A stretch of 64,000 nt of DNA. Origin: Candidatus Cardinium hertigii. Lineage in GTDB: Bacteria; Bacteroidota; Bacteroidia; Cytophagales; Amoebophilaceae. Where the stretch lies: the NCBI RefSeq assembly GCF_003176915.1, contig NZ_CP029619.1, positions 744,001 to 808,000 on the forward strand, read 5' to 3'. Below the pieces are notes generated by a model. The model was given only the letters and a program-made list of their open reading frames with translations. It had not been told where the DNA came from and made no database searches. Position 1 is the stretch's first letter. The number at the start of each line of letters is the position of its first letter. A program made the translations under genes and the position numbers. Positions 48,017 to 56,870 of the stretch are shown here, in pieces.

Positions 48017-48904
48017 ATGAGAGCTTATTTGTTTCCTGGTCAGGGTAGCCAGCATGTAGGAATGGGGAAAGCATTGTACGATTATAGTAGCCGAGCACGT
48101 CGTATGTTTGACAAAGCCGATCAGCTTTTAGATTTAGAACTTAGCCAACTCATGCTAGAAGGTTCTGCTCAAGATTTACAAAAAACTACCATTGCCCAGC
48201 CAGCTATTTTTGTCCATTCTATTGTTACGGTTTCTGTAATGGATTCTTTTCATCCAGCAGCAGTTGCTGGTCATTCTTTGGGGGAAATAGCTGCTTTAGT
48301 AGCCAGTCGTGTGCTCACTTTTGAAGACGGCTTGCGGTTGGTAATGGTGCGCGCTGAGGCTATGCAAAAAGCTTGTCAGCTTGAACCTGGTAAAATGGTT
48401 GCAGTATTGGGCTTAACAGATAAGATAGTGGAAGAAATCTGTGCAGCTGTTACGCAAGAGGTAGTTGTGCCTGCTAATTATAATTGCCCTGGTCAAATAA
48501 TTATTTCTGGTAATGAGTCAGGTATAAACCTAGTGATGGCTAGCCTGAAAGAGGCAGGAGGGAAGCTTATACCGTTACAAGTAGGAGGAGGATTCCATTC
48601 CCCTCTTATGCAAAGTGCCCAACAAGCGCTTGCCTCTATGCTTTCATCTGTAGATTTCTCTAAAGGGATTTGCCCCATTTATCAAAATGCTACAGGGCTA
48701 CCTGTTACCGATCCTGAAAAGATTAAGCAACATTTGTTGCAGCAGCTTACGGCACCTGTTTATTGGACTGCTACCATTCAGCAGATGGTAAAAGATGGAA
48801 TGACGGTTTTTGTTGAATGTGGACCAGGCAATGTATTACAGGGATTGGTTCGTAAAATAGCCCCTTCCATGGCTGTTTTGCATAGTATGCCCAATGCTGT
48901 CTAG
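48017..48904 (+). CDS. fabD: Malonyl-CoA:ACP transacylase
   Basis: Loads malonyl groups on ACP for fatty-acid elongation. The 295-residue protein has GQGSQ (8-12), the nucleophile GHSLGE (Ser87), and the catalytic His194 in GGFHSPLM. Convergent with fabG, whose 3' end lies 4 bases away. Confidence 0.95.
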   Translation: MRAYLFPGQGSQHVGMGKALYDYSSRARRMFDKADQLLDLELSQLMLEGSAQDLQKTTIAQPAIFVHSIVTVSVMDSFHPAAVAGHSLGEIAALVASRVLTFEDGLRLVMVRAEAMQKACQLEPGKMVAVLGLTDKIVEEICAAVTQEVVVPANYNCPGQIIISGNESGINLVMASLKEAGGKLIPLQVGGGFHSPLMQSAQQALASMLSSVDFSKGICPIYQNATGLPVTDPEKIKQHLLQQLTAPVYWTATIQQMVKDGMTVFVECGPGNVLQGLVRKIAPSMAVLHSMPNAV

Positions 48905-48908
48905 CCTT

Positions 48909-49655
48909 TTAGGTAAACATGCCTCCATCTACCTGTATTATTTGACCTGTAAGGTAACTTGAAGCGTCAGAAGCTAAAAAGAGCGCACAATTGGCTACCT
49001 CTTCTGGAAGACCTAATCGATTAAGTGGAATTTTGGATTTGTATATTTCTATTTGACTTTCTGTAAGATGTTCTGTCATAGCCGTTTGAATGAAGCCAGG
49101 CGCTATAGCATTGGCCCGTATATTTCGGCTCCCTAGTTCTAAAGCGAGGGATTTGGTCAAGCCAATTATGCCTGCCTTGGCGGCAGCATAATTGGCTTGA
49201 CCAGCATTGCCATGTATACCTACTACGGAAGAAATGTTGATAATAGATCCACTGCGCTGTTTGAGAAAAGTTTTTGTTGTAGCCTTAACCGTATTAAAGA
49301 TAGATTTAAGGTTAACATTTAATACCGTATCCCAATCTGTCTCTGTCATACGTAACAATAAGTTATCTCTTGTTATGCCTGCATTGTTGATTAATACATC
49401 TAGTCCACCAAATGTTTCTATAATACTATCTACTATTTGGGTAGTAGTAGCAAAATCAGAAACATCCAAATGAAACCCCTTGCTTTTTACGCCAAATGAA
49501 CGTAATTTTTGCTCCAATTCTTCTACTTCTGCTGATCTTGAGCGAAAATAGGTAAAAGCAATCTGTCCACCTGCTTCTGCTAATTTAAGTGCAATAGACT
49601 TACCTATACCCCTAGTACCGCCTGTGATAAGTATAATTTTACCGTTTAAATGCAT
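48909..49655 (-). CDS. fabG: 3-oxoacyl-ACP reductase
   Basis: NADPH-dependent reduction of 3-ketoacyl-ACP. The 248-residue short-chain dehydrogenase has TGGTRGIG (11-18), NNAGITRDNLLLRM, the catalytic Ser (INISSVVG), and the YAAAKAG Tyr-Lys pair. All are intact. Works with FabD, FabZ and FabV of this window. Confidence 0.96.
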   Translation of the reverse strand: MHLNGKIILITGGTRGIGKSIALKLAEAGGQIAFTYFRSRSAEVEELEQKLRSFGVKSKGFHLDVSDFATTTQIVDSIIETFGGLDVLINNAGITRDNLLLRMTETDWDTVLNVNLKSIFNTVKATTKTFLKQRSGSIINISSVVGIHGNAGQANYAAAKAGIIGLTKSLALELGSRNIRANAIAPGFIQTAMTEHLTESQIEIYKSKIPLNRLGLPEEVANCALFLASDASSYLTGQIIQVDGGMFT

Positions 49656-49719
49656 GAAGTCAAAAGTTTAAAAAAGTTATGTGCATCTTGATATAGATCT
49701 AATTTTTATGGTAACCAAA

Positions 49720-52700
49720 TTATAATACTTTATTAGCATAGTGCTGTAATTTCTTTACTAAGGGATTTAACCCCATTTGTTTGGCTAATGGGACATAAAA
49801 ATTTTTAATTAAATGGGCTTTCTTTTTTTGCTTTTCAATATTATGCCCATGAATCGTTTGCGCATTGTGCAATGCGTCTGCTAACATAACCAAAAGTGCA
49901 GAACGGTATGCGTGGTTGGGTGTATTAAGTAAAGAGTGAATATAAGATAGATAATCATTTTCATCAGTGGTTAATAGTTTTTTATGTATAAAATATGCTT
50001 CAGATATAATATGCGAAATAGCTTCTCCAACTAGAGTAGTCAGACCAGCTTCTGTAAGGGGTGTATTTTGTACCACATCGTGCAGGAGCCCTGCCATAAT
50101 AATATTTTGATCTTTTGTTAAATCTGAAAGTATAGCAGCAACTGATACGGGGTGTAAGTAGAAAGGTTCTCCAGTTTCTCTTTTTTGTGTAGCATAATAT
50201 GTTTTAATCAGTTGAAGCGCCGACATGATTTCCTGAATATTGATTTTTGGATAAGTGCGTAATTTTTTGACAAAGACCGCTTCTTCATCCTTGTTTATAG
50301 GACTTAATCGCTGCGTATAGACCACAGGAGAAAAAGTAGCAAATGCTTTTGTAATGTCTTGTATGTTGACAGGGAGGACGAATAGATGCATCACTTCCCT
50401 ATTTGAATAGGTTGTTTCGCAATAACCATAATGTGTATTTATAATACATTGGTTCTCATAATCTATTTTATCTTTTTCTTTGTTTAATATCTGTATATCT
50501 GCCATTTCAATCACTTTATAGAGAGGAAGTATAGTGGGCTGTTGGGTATACGTAGTGATGCTGAAGCTTATCGCATCTATTTTTTGTCTTTTACCCTGCA
50601 AAAGAGTTAATTGATAAGCTAATTGTGTGTCGTTTATATAGATAAAAATATCTTTTTTTTCTTCTAGATGGAGAGATTTGTATAGTATGCAAGAGTGTAT
50701 ACTGTTGGTTATTAATTGTTTTATACGTTCTATATCGCAATGTATGTAAAGGTGCTCTGTATTGAGTAAGACATAAGGTATATTGTATATATTGTTAATT
50801 TTAACTTTATCAAAACATCCTTCTAATAGTTTATCTGTACTGATCCAATTGGTGGTAAGGTAGAAGTTATGCTTTAAGTGGGTAAATACGCTGTTAAAAT
50901 AGTTATTTAGCTTGAGCGCTTGCTGTTTAATGGTGTGGATAGCGTCTGTTTCTTGTGATTTAATTAAATGCACAAGCCGCTGATGTAGCTCTGTTAGGAC
51001 GTAACTACTTTCATAGGCCAATGCCTCTATATGTTGTTTGCTAAAGAATTGCCGTGTATTTTGTATTTCTTGTATATTGCTTAGCTCTTGTATAGTGGCA
51101 ATCAACTTATATAAGCGTTTCTTATAGTAAAACAAGGTGCCAATTAAAACAGATAGAATCAGTAGGATAAACATGAACTTGCTATTCTGATTCCAGAAAC
51201 ATTCTATGTTTATTGTAGGATCCTTCACATAAGAAGATAATAGCCAGGAAAAAAATGGTAGCGTAATGATACAGCTTATAATAATTATTGGGAAAGATGT
51301 AATAAGAATAGATAAATAGAAGTTGAGCATCAGAGTAACTACAGATATGTAATTAAATCCACTCATTATCAACATTTTGGCTCCTACTATAAAAAGAAAA
51401 TAGCCATTGCTTAATGGCCATAGAATGGTAGCTATATTTTTTAAATAAGGATTAGGTGGTGTAGATACATAGAATAAAAAGAAAGTAGCTACAAAAAGAC
51501 TAGGAAAAAAAACTAAAATTTCTAAATCATTATCCCATATAGATGATATAGAATTAGAGTTAAAAGGAAGGGTATAGAAAAAACCATACCCTGTAATAAT
51601 GATATAAAAACTAAAAAATAAATAAGGTAGATTATCTTTTGGTAGCTGTTTTTGAAGCTGTTCCCAATAGCTACATTTCATCAATTGACGTAAAATGGAG
51701 ATAGCTTTTTGTTTCCAAGATGCTAGTATATGCGTAGTTCCCTGTAGGGTTAATATTTTTCTACAGTATTCCGAGCTAGTTTGTTGCTTGTATCGTTGAA
51801 AATAAACTTGAGCAATAGTAAGTACAATCAGATGTATAAGTATGGAAATACCTGTTATTTTTATTACATTAGTAAGCAAATCTCCTGTAGACCGTAGCGA
51901 CCATTGGAATACAATGGTCGCTACGGTAGTTCCTAGTATACCCGTTATAATAGCATAGGGGTGTAAGCATATCCCTATTAACGAGATACACAAAGGAATG
52001 TTAACAGTCGTTCTAAATAAATAGATCACAATAAGCCAAATATGCATTGTACCATAGTAGGTAAATAATGCAGCGACCATTCCTGTTAGCATAGTATAGG
52101 GGCTAAAATGCATTACTGTTTGCTTATCCTTACTACCTAGGTAAATCTTTAGATCGTTTACAAGTAAAACAGCGGATGAATGTAAATAAGCGCTTGCCTT
52201 ATTAGCAAGTAGGAATATAACAGTTATGGGAAATAGCTCCTTTAGCCCTGGGTAGGCGGATAAAAAATTCTTTAAGTTAGGATCGAATAATGTTATTTTA
52301 TTTGCTCTAAACAAGAGAAAAACAAATGATAAAAATAAATTAATACCTAATAGGAACCAGCCTGCTGCATTGTAAGAACGTTTGACTTGAGCAGCATTTT
52401 CAGCAATTAAAATACGCTGCATTTGGGGAGGTGATAAATTAGGCAATGAGAAAATGGTAAGGAACCCGATGAGGAGACCGATGTAGGACCAATGAGAGAC
52501 AGGTAAGGTAGAAGTTTTGGTTAGCGTATTCCATATTGTTTGAAAGGCTTTGGTAGGGGATTTTAGGTCGTTACCATATTGACCGATCAGTTTTTTCCAT
52601 AAAACTAAAACTATTACTGGTAATAGTAAGGTAAGCATGACACAACGAATCATTTCTCGTAGTGTAGATACTTTTTGTATTCTACCACATTCGCTGTTAA

Positions 52701-53175
52701 ATAGTATGAAGATCAGTGCTATGAAGAGACTGTAGAATTCTGAAATCTCATAAAAAACGTTAATAAATTTGGTGAGTGCGCTAAGTAGACAGGAAACAAA
52801 TGCTACATTATGAAGCAGCCCAATTATAGCTACCGTTTTACGAATGGTTTTACTATATAATTTACCCATTATTTCGGCTACTGAATGCTGCTTCAAAATA
52901 AGTTGAAACCGGGAGGATAGCACATTACTTATCAGGAAATAGCTAATGGGAAGACTTATCATATAAGTTAACATAACCCATTCATTATTCGTATAATAAA
53001 AACCACGAACCCCATAAGATATGGTTATGATAGTGTTTATAAGATTAATTATGGAAAATCCTTTAGGGCCTACTGCATATTGTGATAAGGTAACGGGGCG
53101 GAAGAGAATAGGTATACTGATTTTTATAGTTATCAAGAAAAAAAGCAATAATATAATAAGGTCTACTACATACAT
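49720..53175 (-). CDS. Sodium:solute symporter / degenerate kinase-like / RelA-SpoT HD domain fusion
   Basis: A 1151-residue fusion. Residues about 1-460 are a sodium:solute symporter-type membrane domain (SSS, LSPPQMQRILIAEN at 248-260). Residues about 515-685 are a second membrane block of about five helices. Residues about 700-770 are helical, like a kinase dimerisation region, and about 800-935 look like a histidine-kinase ATPase fold with an N-box-like IERIKQLITNSIHSCI (815-830) but no clear DxGxG. Residues 982-1151 are a RelA/SpoT-type HD domain: Arg999, His1008, His1032-Asp1033, Asp1100 and Asn1104 are kept, while the HDxxED pair is Gln1036-Asn1037. No synthetase domain. The gene follows rnpA by 18 bases. 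A role in (p)ppGpp turnover or sensing is inference. Confidence 0.8.
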   Translation of the reverse strand: MYVVDLIILLLFFLITIKISIPILFRPVTLSQYAVGPKGFSIINLINTIITISYGVRGFYYTNNEWVMLTYMISLPISYFLISNVLSSRFQLILKQHSVAEIMGKLYSKTIRKTVAIIGLLHNVAFVSCLLSALTKFINVFYEISEFYSLFIALIFILFNSECGRIQKVSTLREMIRCVMLTLLLPVIVLVLWKKLIGQYGNDLKSPTKAFQTIWNTLTKTSTLPVSHWSYIGLLIGFLTIFSLPNLSPPQMQRILIAENAAQVKRSYNAAGWFLLGINLFLSFVFLLFRANKITLFDPNLKNFLSAYPGLKELFPITVIFLLANKASAYLHSSAVLLVNDLKIYLGSKDKQTVMHFSPYTMLTGMVAALFTYYGTMHIWLIVIYLFRTTVNIPLCISLIGICLHPYAIITGILGTTVATIVFQWSLRSTGDLLTNVIKITGISILIHLIVLTIAQVYFQRYKQQTSSEYCRKILTLQGTTHILASWKQKAISILRQLMKCSYWEQLQKQLPKDNLPYLFFSFYIIITGYGFFYTLPFNSNSISSIWDNDLEILVFFPSLFVATFFLFYVSTPPNPYLKNIATILWPLSNGYFLFIVGAKMLIMSGFNYISVVTLMLNFYLSILITSFPIIIISCIITLPFFSWLLSSYVKDPTINIECFWNQNSKFMFILLILSVLIGTLFYYKKRLYKLIATIQELSNIQEIQNTRQFFSKQHIEALAYESSYVLTELHQRLVHLIKSQETDAIHTIKQQALKLNNYFNSVFTHLKHNFYLTTNWISTDKLLEGCFDKVKINNIYNIPYVLLNTEHLYIHCDIERIKQLITNSIHSCILYKSLHLEEKKDIFIYINDTQLAYQLTLLQGKRQKIDAISFSITTYTQQPTILPLYKVIEMADIQILNKEKDKIDYENQCIINTHYGYCETTYSNREVMHLFVLPVNIQDITKAFATFSPVVYTQRLSPINKDEEAVFVKKLRTYPKINIQEIMSALQLIKTYYATQKRETGEPFYLHPVSVAAILSDLTKDQNIIMAGLLHDVVQNTPLTEAGLTTLVGEAISHIISEAYFIHKKLLTTDENDYLSYIHSLLNTPNHAYRSALLVMLADALHNAQTIHGHNIEKQKKKAHLIKNFYVPLAKQMGLNPLVKKLQHYANKVL

Positions 53176-53193
53176 GTTTTTCTATTTTTAAAG

Positions 53194-53619
53194 CTATTGA
53201 CCCTGTTTTAGCAAAGTCCTAAGCTGGTATAATGAAGCAGTTACACATTTCCTTATAACAGAATAAGAGAGCTTATGGTAGCCTCCAGTATACACATATC
53301 CTATTAAAAAGACAAATTTAATTTCAACCATTTCTGAGCTGCGATCAAGTATATGTTTATGCAGGCGATAAGCTTCTTTAAGTAGACGTTTGATTCTATT
53401 GCGTGCAACAGAAGAGAAGTGTTTTTTAGGAACAGCGCAAAGCATTTGATTGCATAAAAAATGCTTTTTTTCCTTTTTTATAAAAAAAACTTTAAAAGGA
53501 TAAAACTTTAGACAGCTACCCTCCTCAAAAAGCAGTTTAATATGCTGGCGGTTGGTTAGTCGATCATGTTTCGTCAATCTATGATTGACTAGACTACGAG
53601 ATAGTTTATTAGCATTCAA
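53194..53619 (-). CDS. rnpA: Ribonuclease P protein component
   Basis: Protein part of RNase P, which trims the 5' ends of tRNAs. The 141-residue protein has the basic RNR motif ARNRIKRLLKEAYR near residue 75 and the early FxxGSC-type segment (FEEGSCLKFYPF). It starts 2 bases after the rpmH stop, the classical rpmH-rnpA order. Confidence 0.93.
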   Translation of the reverse strand: MNANKLSRSLVNHRLTKHDRLTNRQHIKLLFEEGSCLKFYPFKVFFIKKEKKHFLCNQMLCAVPKKHFSSVARNRIKRLLKEAYRLHKHILDRSSEMVEIKFVFLIGYVYTGGYHKLSYSVIRKCVTASLYQLRTLLKQGQ

Positions 53620-53621
53620 TA

Positions 53622-53780
53622 TTATCTTTTATGTCTAGATTCATCAGAGATGGTTAATTTGGTTCTCCCTTTAGCCCTTCTTCTTGCTAGTATGGCTCGT
53701 CCGTTAGCGGTTGACATACGTTCCCTAAAGCCATGCTTATTTCTTCTTTTTCTAAGTGATGGTTGAAAGGTTCTTTTCAT
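53622..53780 (-). CDS. rpmH: 50S ribosomal protein L34
   Basis: A 52-residue basic protein, translated by eye as [20 protein letters not shown] and continuing [19 protein letters not shown]. This is the L34 signature. It lies just upstream of rnpA in the same direction. Confidence 0.95.
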   Translation of the reverse strand: MKRTFQPSLRKRRNKHGFRERMSTANGRAILARRRAKGRTKLTISDESRHKR

Positions 53781-53862
53781 AATGATAATGCATTATAATA
53801 ACTAATGGTTTTCTTCCCTAATTAAAGTAGTCTTTAACAGTAAAGCCTAACAATGGCCTGTA

Positions 53863-53888
53863 GGGGGATAGTAGACCCAACTCCCCCC
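53863..53888. terminator. GC-rich hairpin between tsaE and rpmH
   Basis: GGGGG (53863-53867) pairs with CCCCC (53883-53888) around a 15-base loop, in otherwise AT-rich DNA. On the minus strand it could end the tsaE transcript. Confidence 0.4.
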
Positions 53889-53940
53889 TTAATCCCAAGA
53901 TACGCAATAACTAAGACAAATTAAATAAAAAACGTATTCC

Positions 53941-54363
53941 CTATAAGGGAGCAATAGTATGACAAGTCAAATTTCTACTTGTATTTGTTTTGATTTCTAT
54001 ATTAATTAGTACATAACAGGAAGGCCAAATAGGCTTGATATTGGAAGGCCATTCTATAAAACAATAATAACCAGAAAATAAATAATATTCCAAATCTAAT
54101 GCTATCACATCTTGTAGTGCATGGATGCGATAAAAATCAAAATGATAAATAGGATGCCCATGTCTTGTTTTATATTCATGAACAAGCGTAAAAGTAGGAC
54201 TTTGTGCGTTTGTATATCCTAGTGCCGTACATAGTGCCTTCGTTAGAGTTGTTTTTCCGGATCCTATAGGACCTTCTAGCAAGAACACTTTTTGATTACC
54301 AGCATAATCTAATAATTTATAAGCGGTATCCAATAATGTTTCTTGGGAACTTTTTAAGATCAT
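53941..54363 (-). CDS. tsaE: tRNA threonylcarbamoyladenosine biosynthesis ATPase TsaE
   Basis: ATPase that regulates the TsaB-TsaD complex making t6A37 in ANN-decoding tRNAs. The 140-residue protein has the P-loop GPIGSGKTT, SPTFTLVHEY and the FIEWPSNI segment. It starts 20 bases after the stop of the MutS-like gene and may be co-transcribed with it. Confidence 0.93.
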   Translation of the reverse strand: MILKSSQETLLDTAYKLLDYAGNQKVFLLEGPIGSGKTTLTKALCTALGYTNAQSPTFTLVHEYKTRHGHPIYHFDFYRIHALQDVIALDLEYYLFSGYYCFIEWPSNIKPIWPSCYVLINIEIKTNTSRNLTCHTIAPL

Positions 54364-54383
54364 GTTGTGTGCATCATAGGGGA

Positions 54384-56552
54384 TTATTTGACTTTCCTTA
54401 AAGAATTATGAAATCTTTCTGGGTACTGTACCATATATCTTGCTTGGTTTAGGACTGTCTTATCATATCCTTCCTGTTCAAGCAATTGTAAGGCAACTGC
54501 TTGGGTAGCTGCACCGGGTACAATTTTGTAGGTATACTGTAGCTTTTTGTTTTTGCCATCTGTTCTCTCTTCTTTTACAAATACTTTAAAATTTCTAATT
54601 CCACATCCTTTGATCTTAGATTCCAATCCCATTACCATAGGGTAATGCGAAGAAACAATATGCAATGCATTGCTATATTTAGCTATACAGGCAATGGTAC
54701 TGTAGGCGGCAGCAGCACCTTCAACCGGATTAGTAGCAGAAAAAAGCTCATCCATAGCGGAAAAGATGAATGTATTTGGCTTAGAGGATGCTAACATGTG
54801 AATATAGTGATGCATGCGATCCATTTCTACCATAAAAAGGGAAGAACCATTTGCAATATCATCCCCTACTCCAATGTAAGTTATAATTTTGTTAAAGGGC
54901 GTTATGGTTGCCTGCTTCGAAGCTGCAATGCCAAAAGTTTGGCTAAGCAAGAGGTTGATGGCAACGCCAGAGAGAAAAGAAGATTTTCCACCTGCATTAG
55001 GGCCACAGAGTACCATATTGCGTGTTTCATTGGCATTCATTTCCACTTCATTATCTACAACTGTTTCAGGATTTAGCAGCGGATTCCACATACCATGAAA
55101 TTGTATAGAGGGGCTCTCTTTTTGCGTACGATTTAGAAATTTTGTAAAAGTATAGCTATGTTTAGGATGTTTGGCATGGGCATGCGCTATTACCATAGCT
55201 ATGCTCGCTAAGCTATCTAACTTTCCCAATGCATACATAGCAGGTTGTAAATGATTTTTGTATGCCTCAAAGAGATGGAAAGTAGCCAGCAATTTACCGC
55301 CATTTCCCATGATATAAGGCCAGTTATCGAATTTTATGTTCAACAAATTGCTTACCATGGTGCCTAGTTCAGTTTTCGTTTGACTTGTTAGTAACAATTG
55401 CCTTATTTCTTTTAAGGAACTGCCGTACACCGTTTCCAATGCTGGATTATTTATTACAATATTATTTAGTGATTGCATAGTCTGTAAGAGGCATTGTACA
55501 TCTTGCAGACGAGTAGCCAGGTTGCGAAAAACCGTACTATATTCTTGGTAACGCTTTATGCTACGAAACACGCGCCACGTAGCTAACCCATGCATAACAG
55601 CACTGCCCAAAAAGGGCCAAAGTTGTGGCTTGCCATCGGTACGTAGGTAGTTACGGGTAACATCTACGATAGAATACAAAGGGACGAAGAAGGGTAAGGA
55701 GGCAAAACTTGATTTTAGATCTGATTGTACGAATCCCCCTTTGGTAAAGCTAGTCATTAATGCGTGGCTACCACAAAATACAACGCCTATTGCAGGAATC
55801 AGTACGTATTCTGCATATATATCCCTGAAGTTTCTCAAAGTAATGCGTTTATTCAGTTTAGCTGCATTTTTATTTATTGCAATGTTATCAGAAATAAAAT
55901 GATTCTGCATGTAGGATCGACATTCCTTGGTATAGAGAGGATCTGTACTAGTCCAGAAGCTAAGTAAGCGAGGCTCTACCTTACGATAGGATACCAATAC
56001 CTCTTGTAAAGCTTTTAAATAGTCTGGTTGCTCTACGAGCAATTTGACCATTTCTTGGCGGTTTAATAGAATGGATAGGTCGCTTGTTGGCGTAGCCAAT
56101 AAGGTAGCCAATGCGCATTCCCCTAATACGGTAGTAGTTTTATTGATAGAGGCTAATAAATGATGCGATGGATTACTAGATGTTCCACAAAATAAAGCTA
56201 AATCAAGCCAAGCGTTGTGATTTAAAAGATCTTTATCTGTTGCTATCTGGTTGATAGCAAGGTCAGCAAATAAAGTACGCAATACCACTTTACGTTGCGT
56301 ACTTTCAGCTAACGTTACTTCTCCTAAAGGTAGCTGCTTCTGCTTGGTGGGTTGCTGTACAGAAGCTATTAAAGGATGGGTGGGGGCTGTTTTCTGTGCA
56401 GTAGCAAAGGATCTAAGGTAATTATAGGCAATCTTAGTCATAAGCTTTTCATCCTGTATGGACCGAGTAGCCGATAGTTCATCTAAACCTATACAATAGA
56501 ATAACAGGACATACAGCATACCCGTTATATTCCCCTTACTGTTATGCTTCAT
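54384..56552 (-). CDS. Membrane-associated MutS-like ATPase
   Basis: A 722-residue protein whose C-terminal 206 residues form a MutS-type ATPase: Walker A GPNAGGKSS (517-525), an IGVGDDIANGSSLF segment, Walker B with Asp601-Glu602 (MDELF) and TNPVEG (607-612), and HIVSSH with its His636. The N-terminus has a hydrophobic signal-like stretch (GMLYVLLFYCIGL), and about residues 250-300 and 320-345 contain hydrophobic segments. It has no MutS mismatch-recognition domain. In Bacteroidetes, proteins of this general shape are annotated as MutS-like ATPases of unknown function. DNA repair is unlikely if it is in the membrane; the actual role is not known. Confidence 0.8.
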   Translation of the reverse strand: MKHNSKGNITGMLYVLLFYCIGLDELSATRSIQDEKLMTKIAYNYLRSFATAQKTAPTHPLIASVQQPTKQKQLPLGEVTLAESTQRKVVLRTLFADLAINQIATDKDLLNHNAWLDLALFCGTSSNPSHHLLASINKTTTVLGECALATLLATPTSDLSILLNRQEMVKLLVEQPDYLKALQEVLVSYRKVEPRLLSFWTSTDPLYTKECRSYMQNHFISDNIAINKNAAKLNKRITLRNFRDIYAEYVLIPAIGVVFCGSHALMTSFTKGGFVQSDLKSSFASLPFFVPLYSIVDVTRNYLRTDGKPQLWPFLGSAVMHGLATWRVFRSIKRYQEYSTVFRNLATRLQDVQCLLQTMQSLNNIVINNPALETVYGSSLKEIRQLLLTSQTKTELGTMVSNLLNIKFDNWPYIMGNGGKLLATFHLFEAYKNHLQPAMYALGKLDSLASIAMVIAHAHAKHPKHSYTFTKFLNRTQKESPSIQFHGMWNPLLNPETVVDNEVEMNANETRNMVLCGPNAGGKSSFLSGVAINLLLSQTFGIAASKQATITPFNKIITYIGVGDDIANGSSLFMVEMDRMHHYIHMLASSKPNTFIFSAMDELFSATNPVEGAAAAYSTIACIAKYSNALHIVSSHYPMVMGLESKIKGCGIRNFKVFVKEERTDGKNKKLQYTYKIVPGAATQAVALQLLEQEGYDKTVLNQARYMVQYPERFHNSLRKVK

Positions 56553-56870
56553 AAATAAATAATATAGTGATGTTAATTATAAATAATCAGCTATAAATAA
56601 AACTTATTTTATAGCTGGAAGTTATATGGTTTATACGTCCTTTCTCTCTTATTTTCTCTCCTTCCGCTCTTATCTTCCCCTTAATTAATATAAATAATTT
56701 CAGTTGGTAAAAAAATTGTTTGTATGGATATGGAATATAGTAGCTATATAGGTTATAGAGAGGATGTTTTTTTAATACAGCACATTGTACCGGTAATAAA
56801 AGTGTGCTTCTTCTGATACGTTTGCAATAAATGATGAACGGTTATGTATGGTTGAGTAGATGCGAGGCGT
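56553..56870. other. Intergenic region between topA and the MutS-like gene
   Basis: AT-rich, no gene or RNA recognised; probably holds the promoter of the MutS-like gene and the terminator of topA. Confidence 0.4.
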
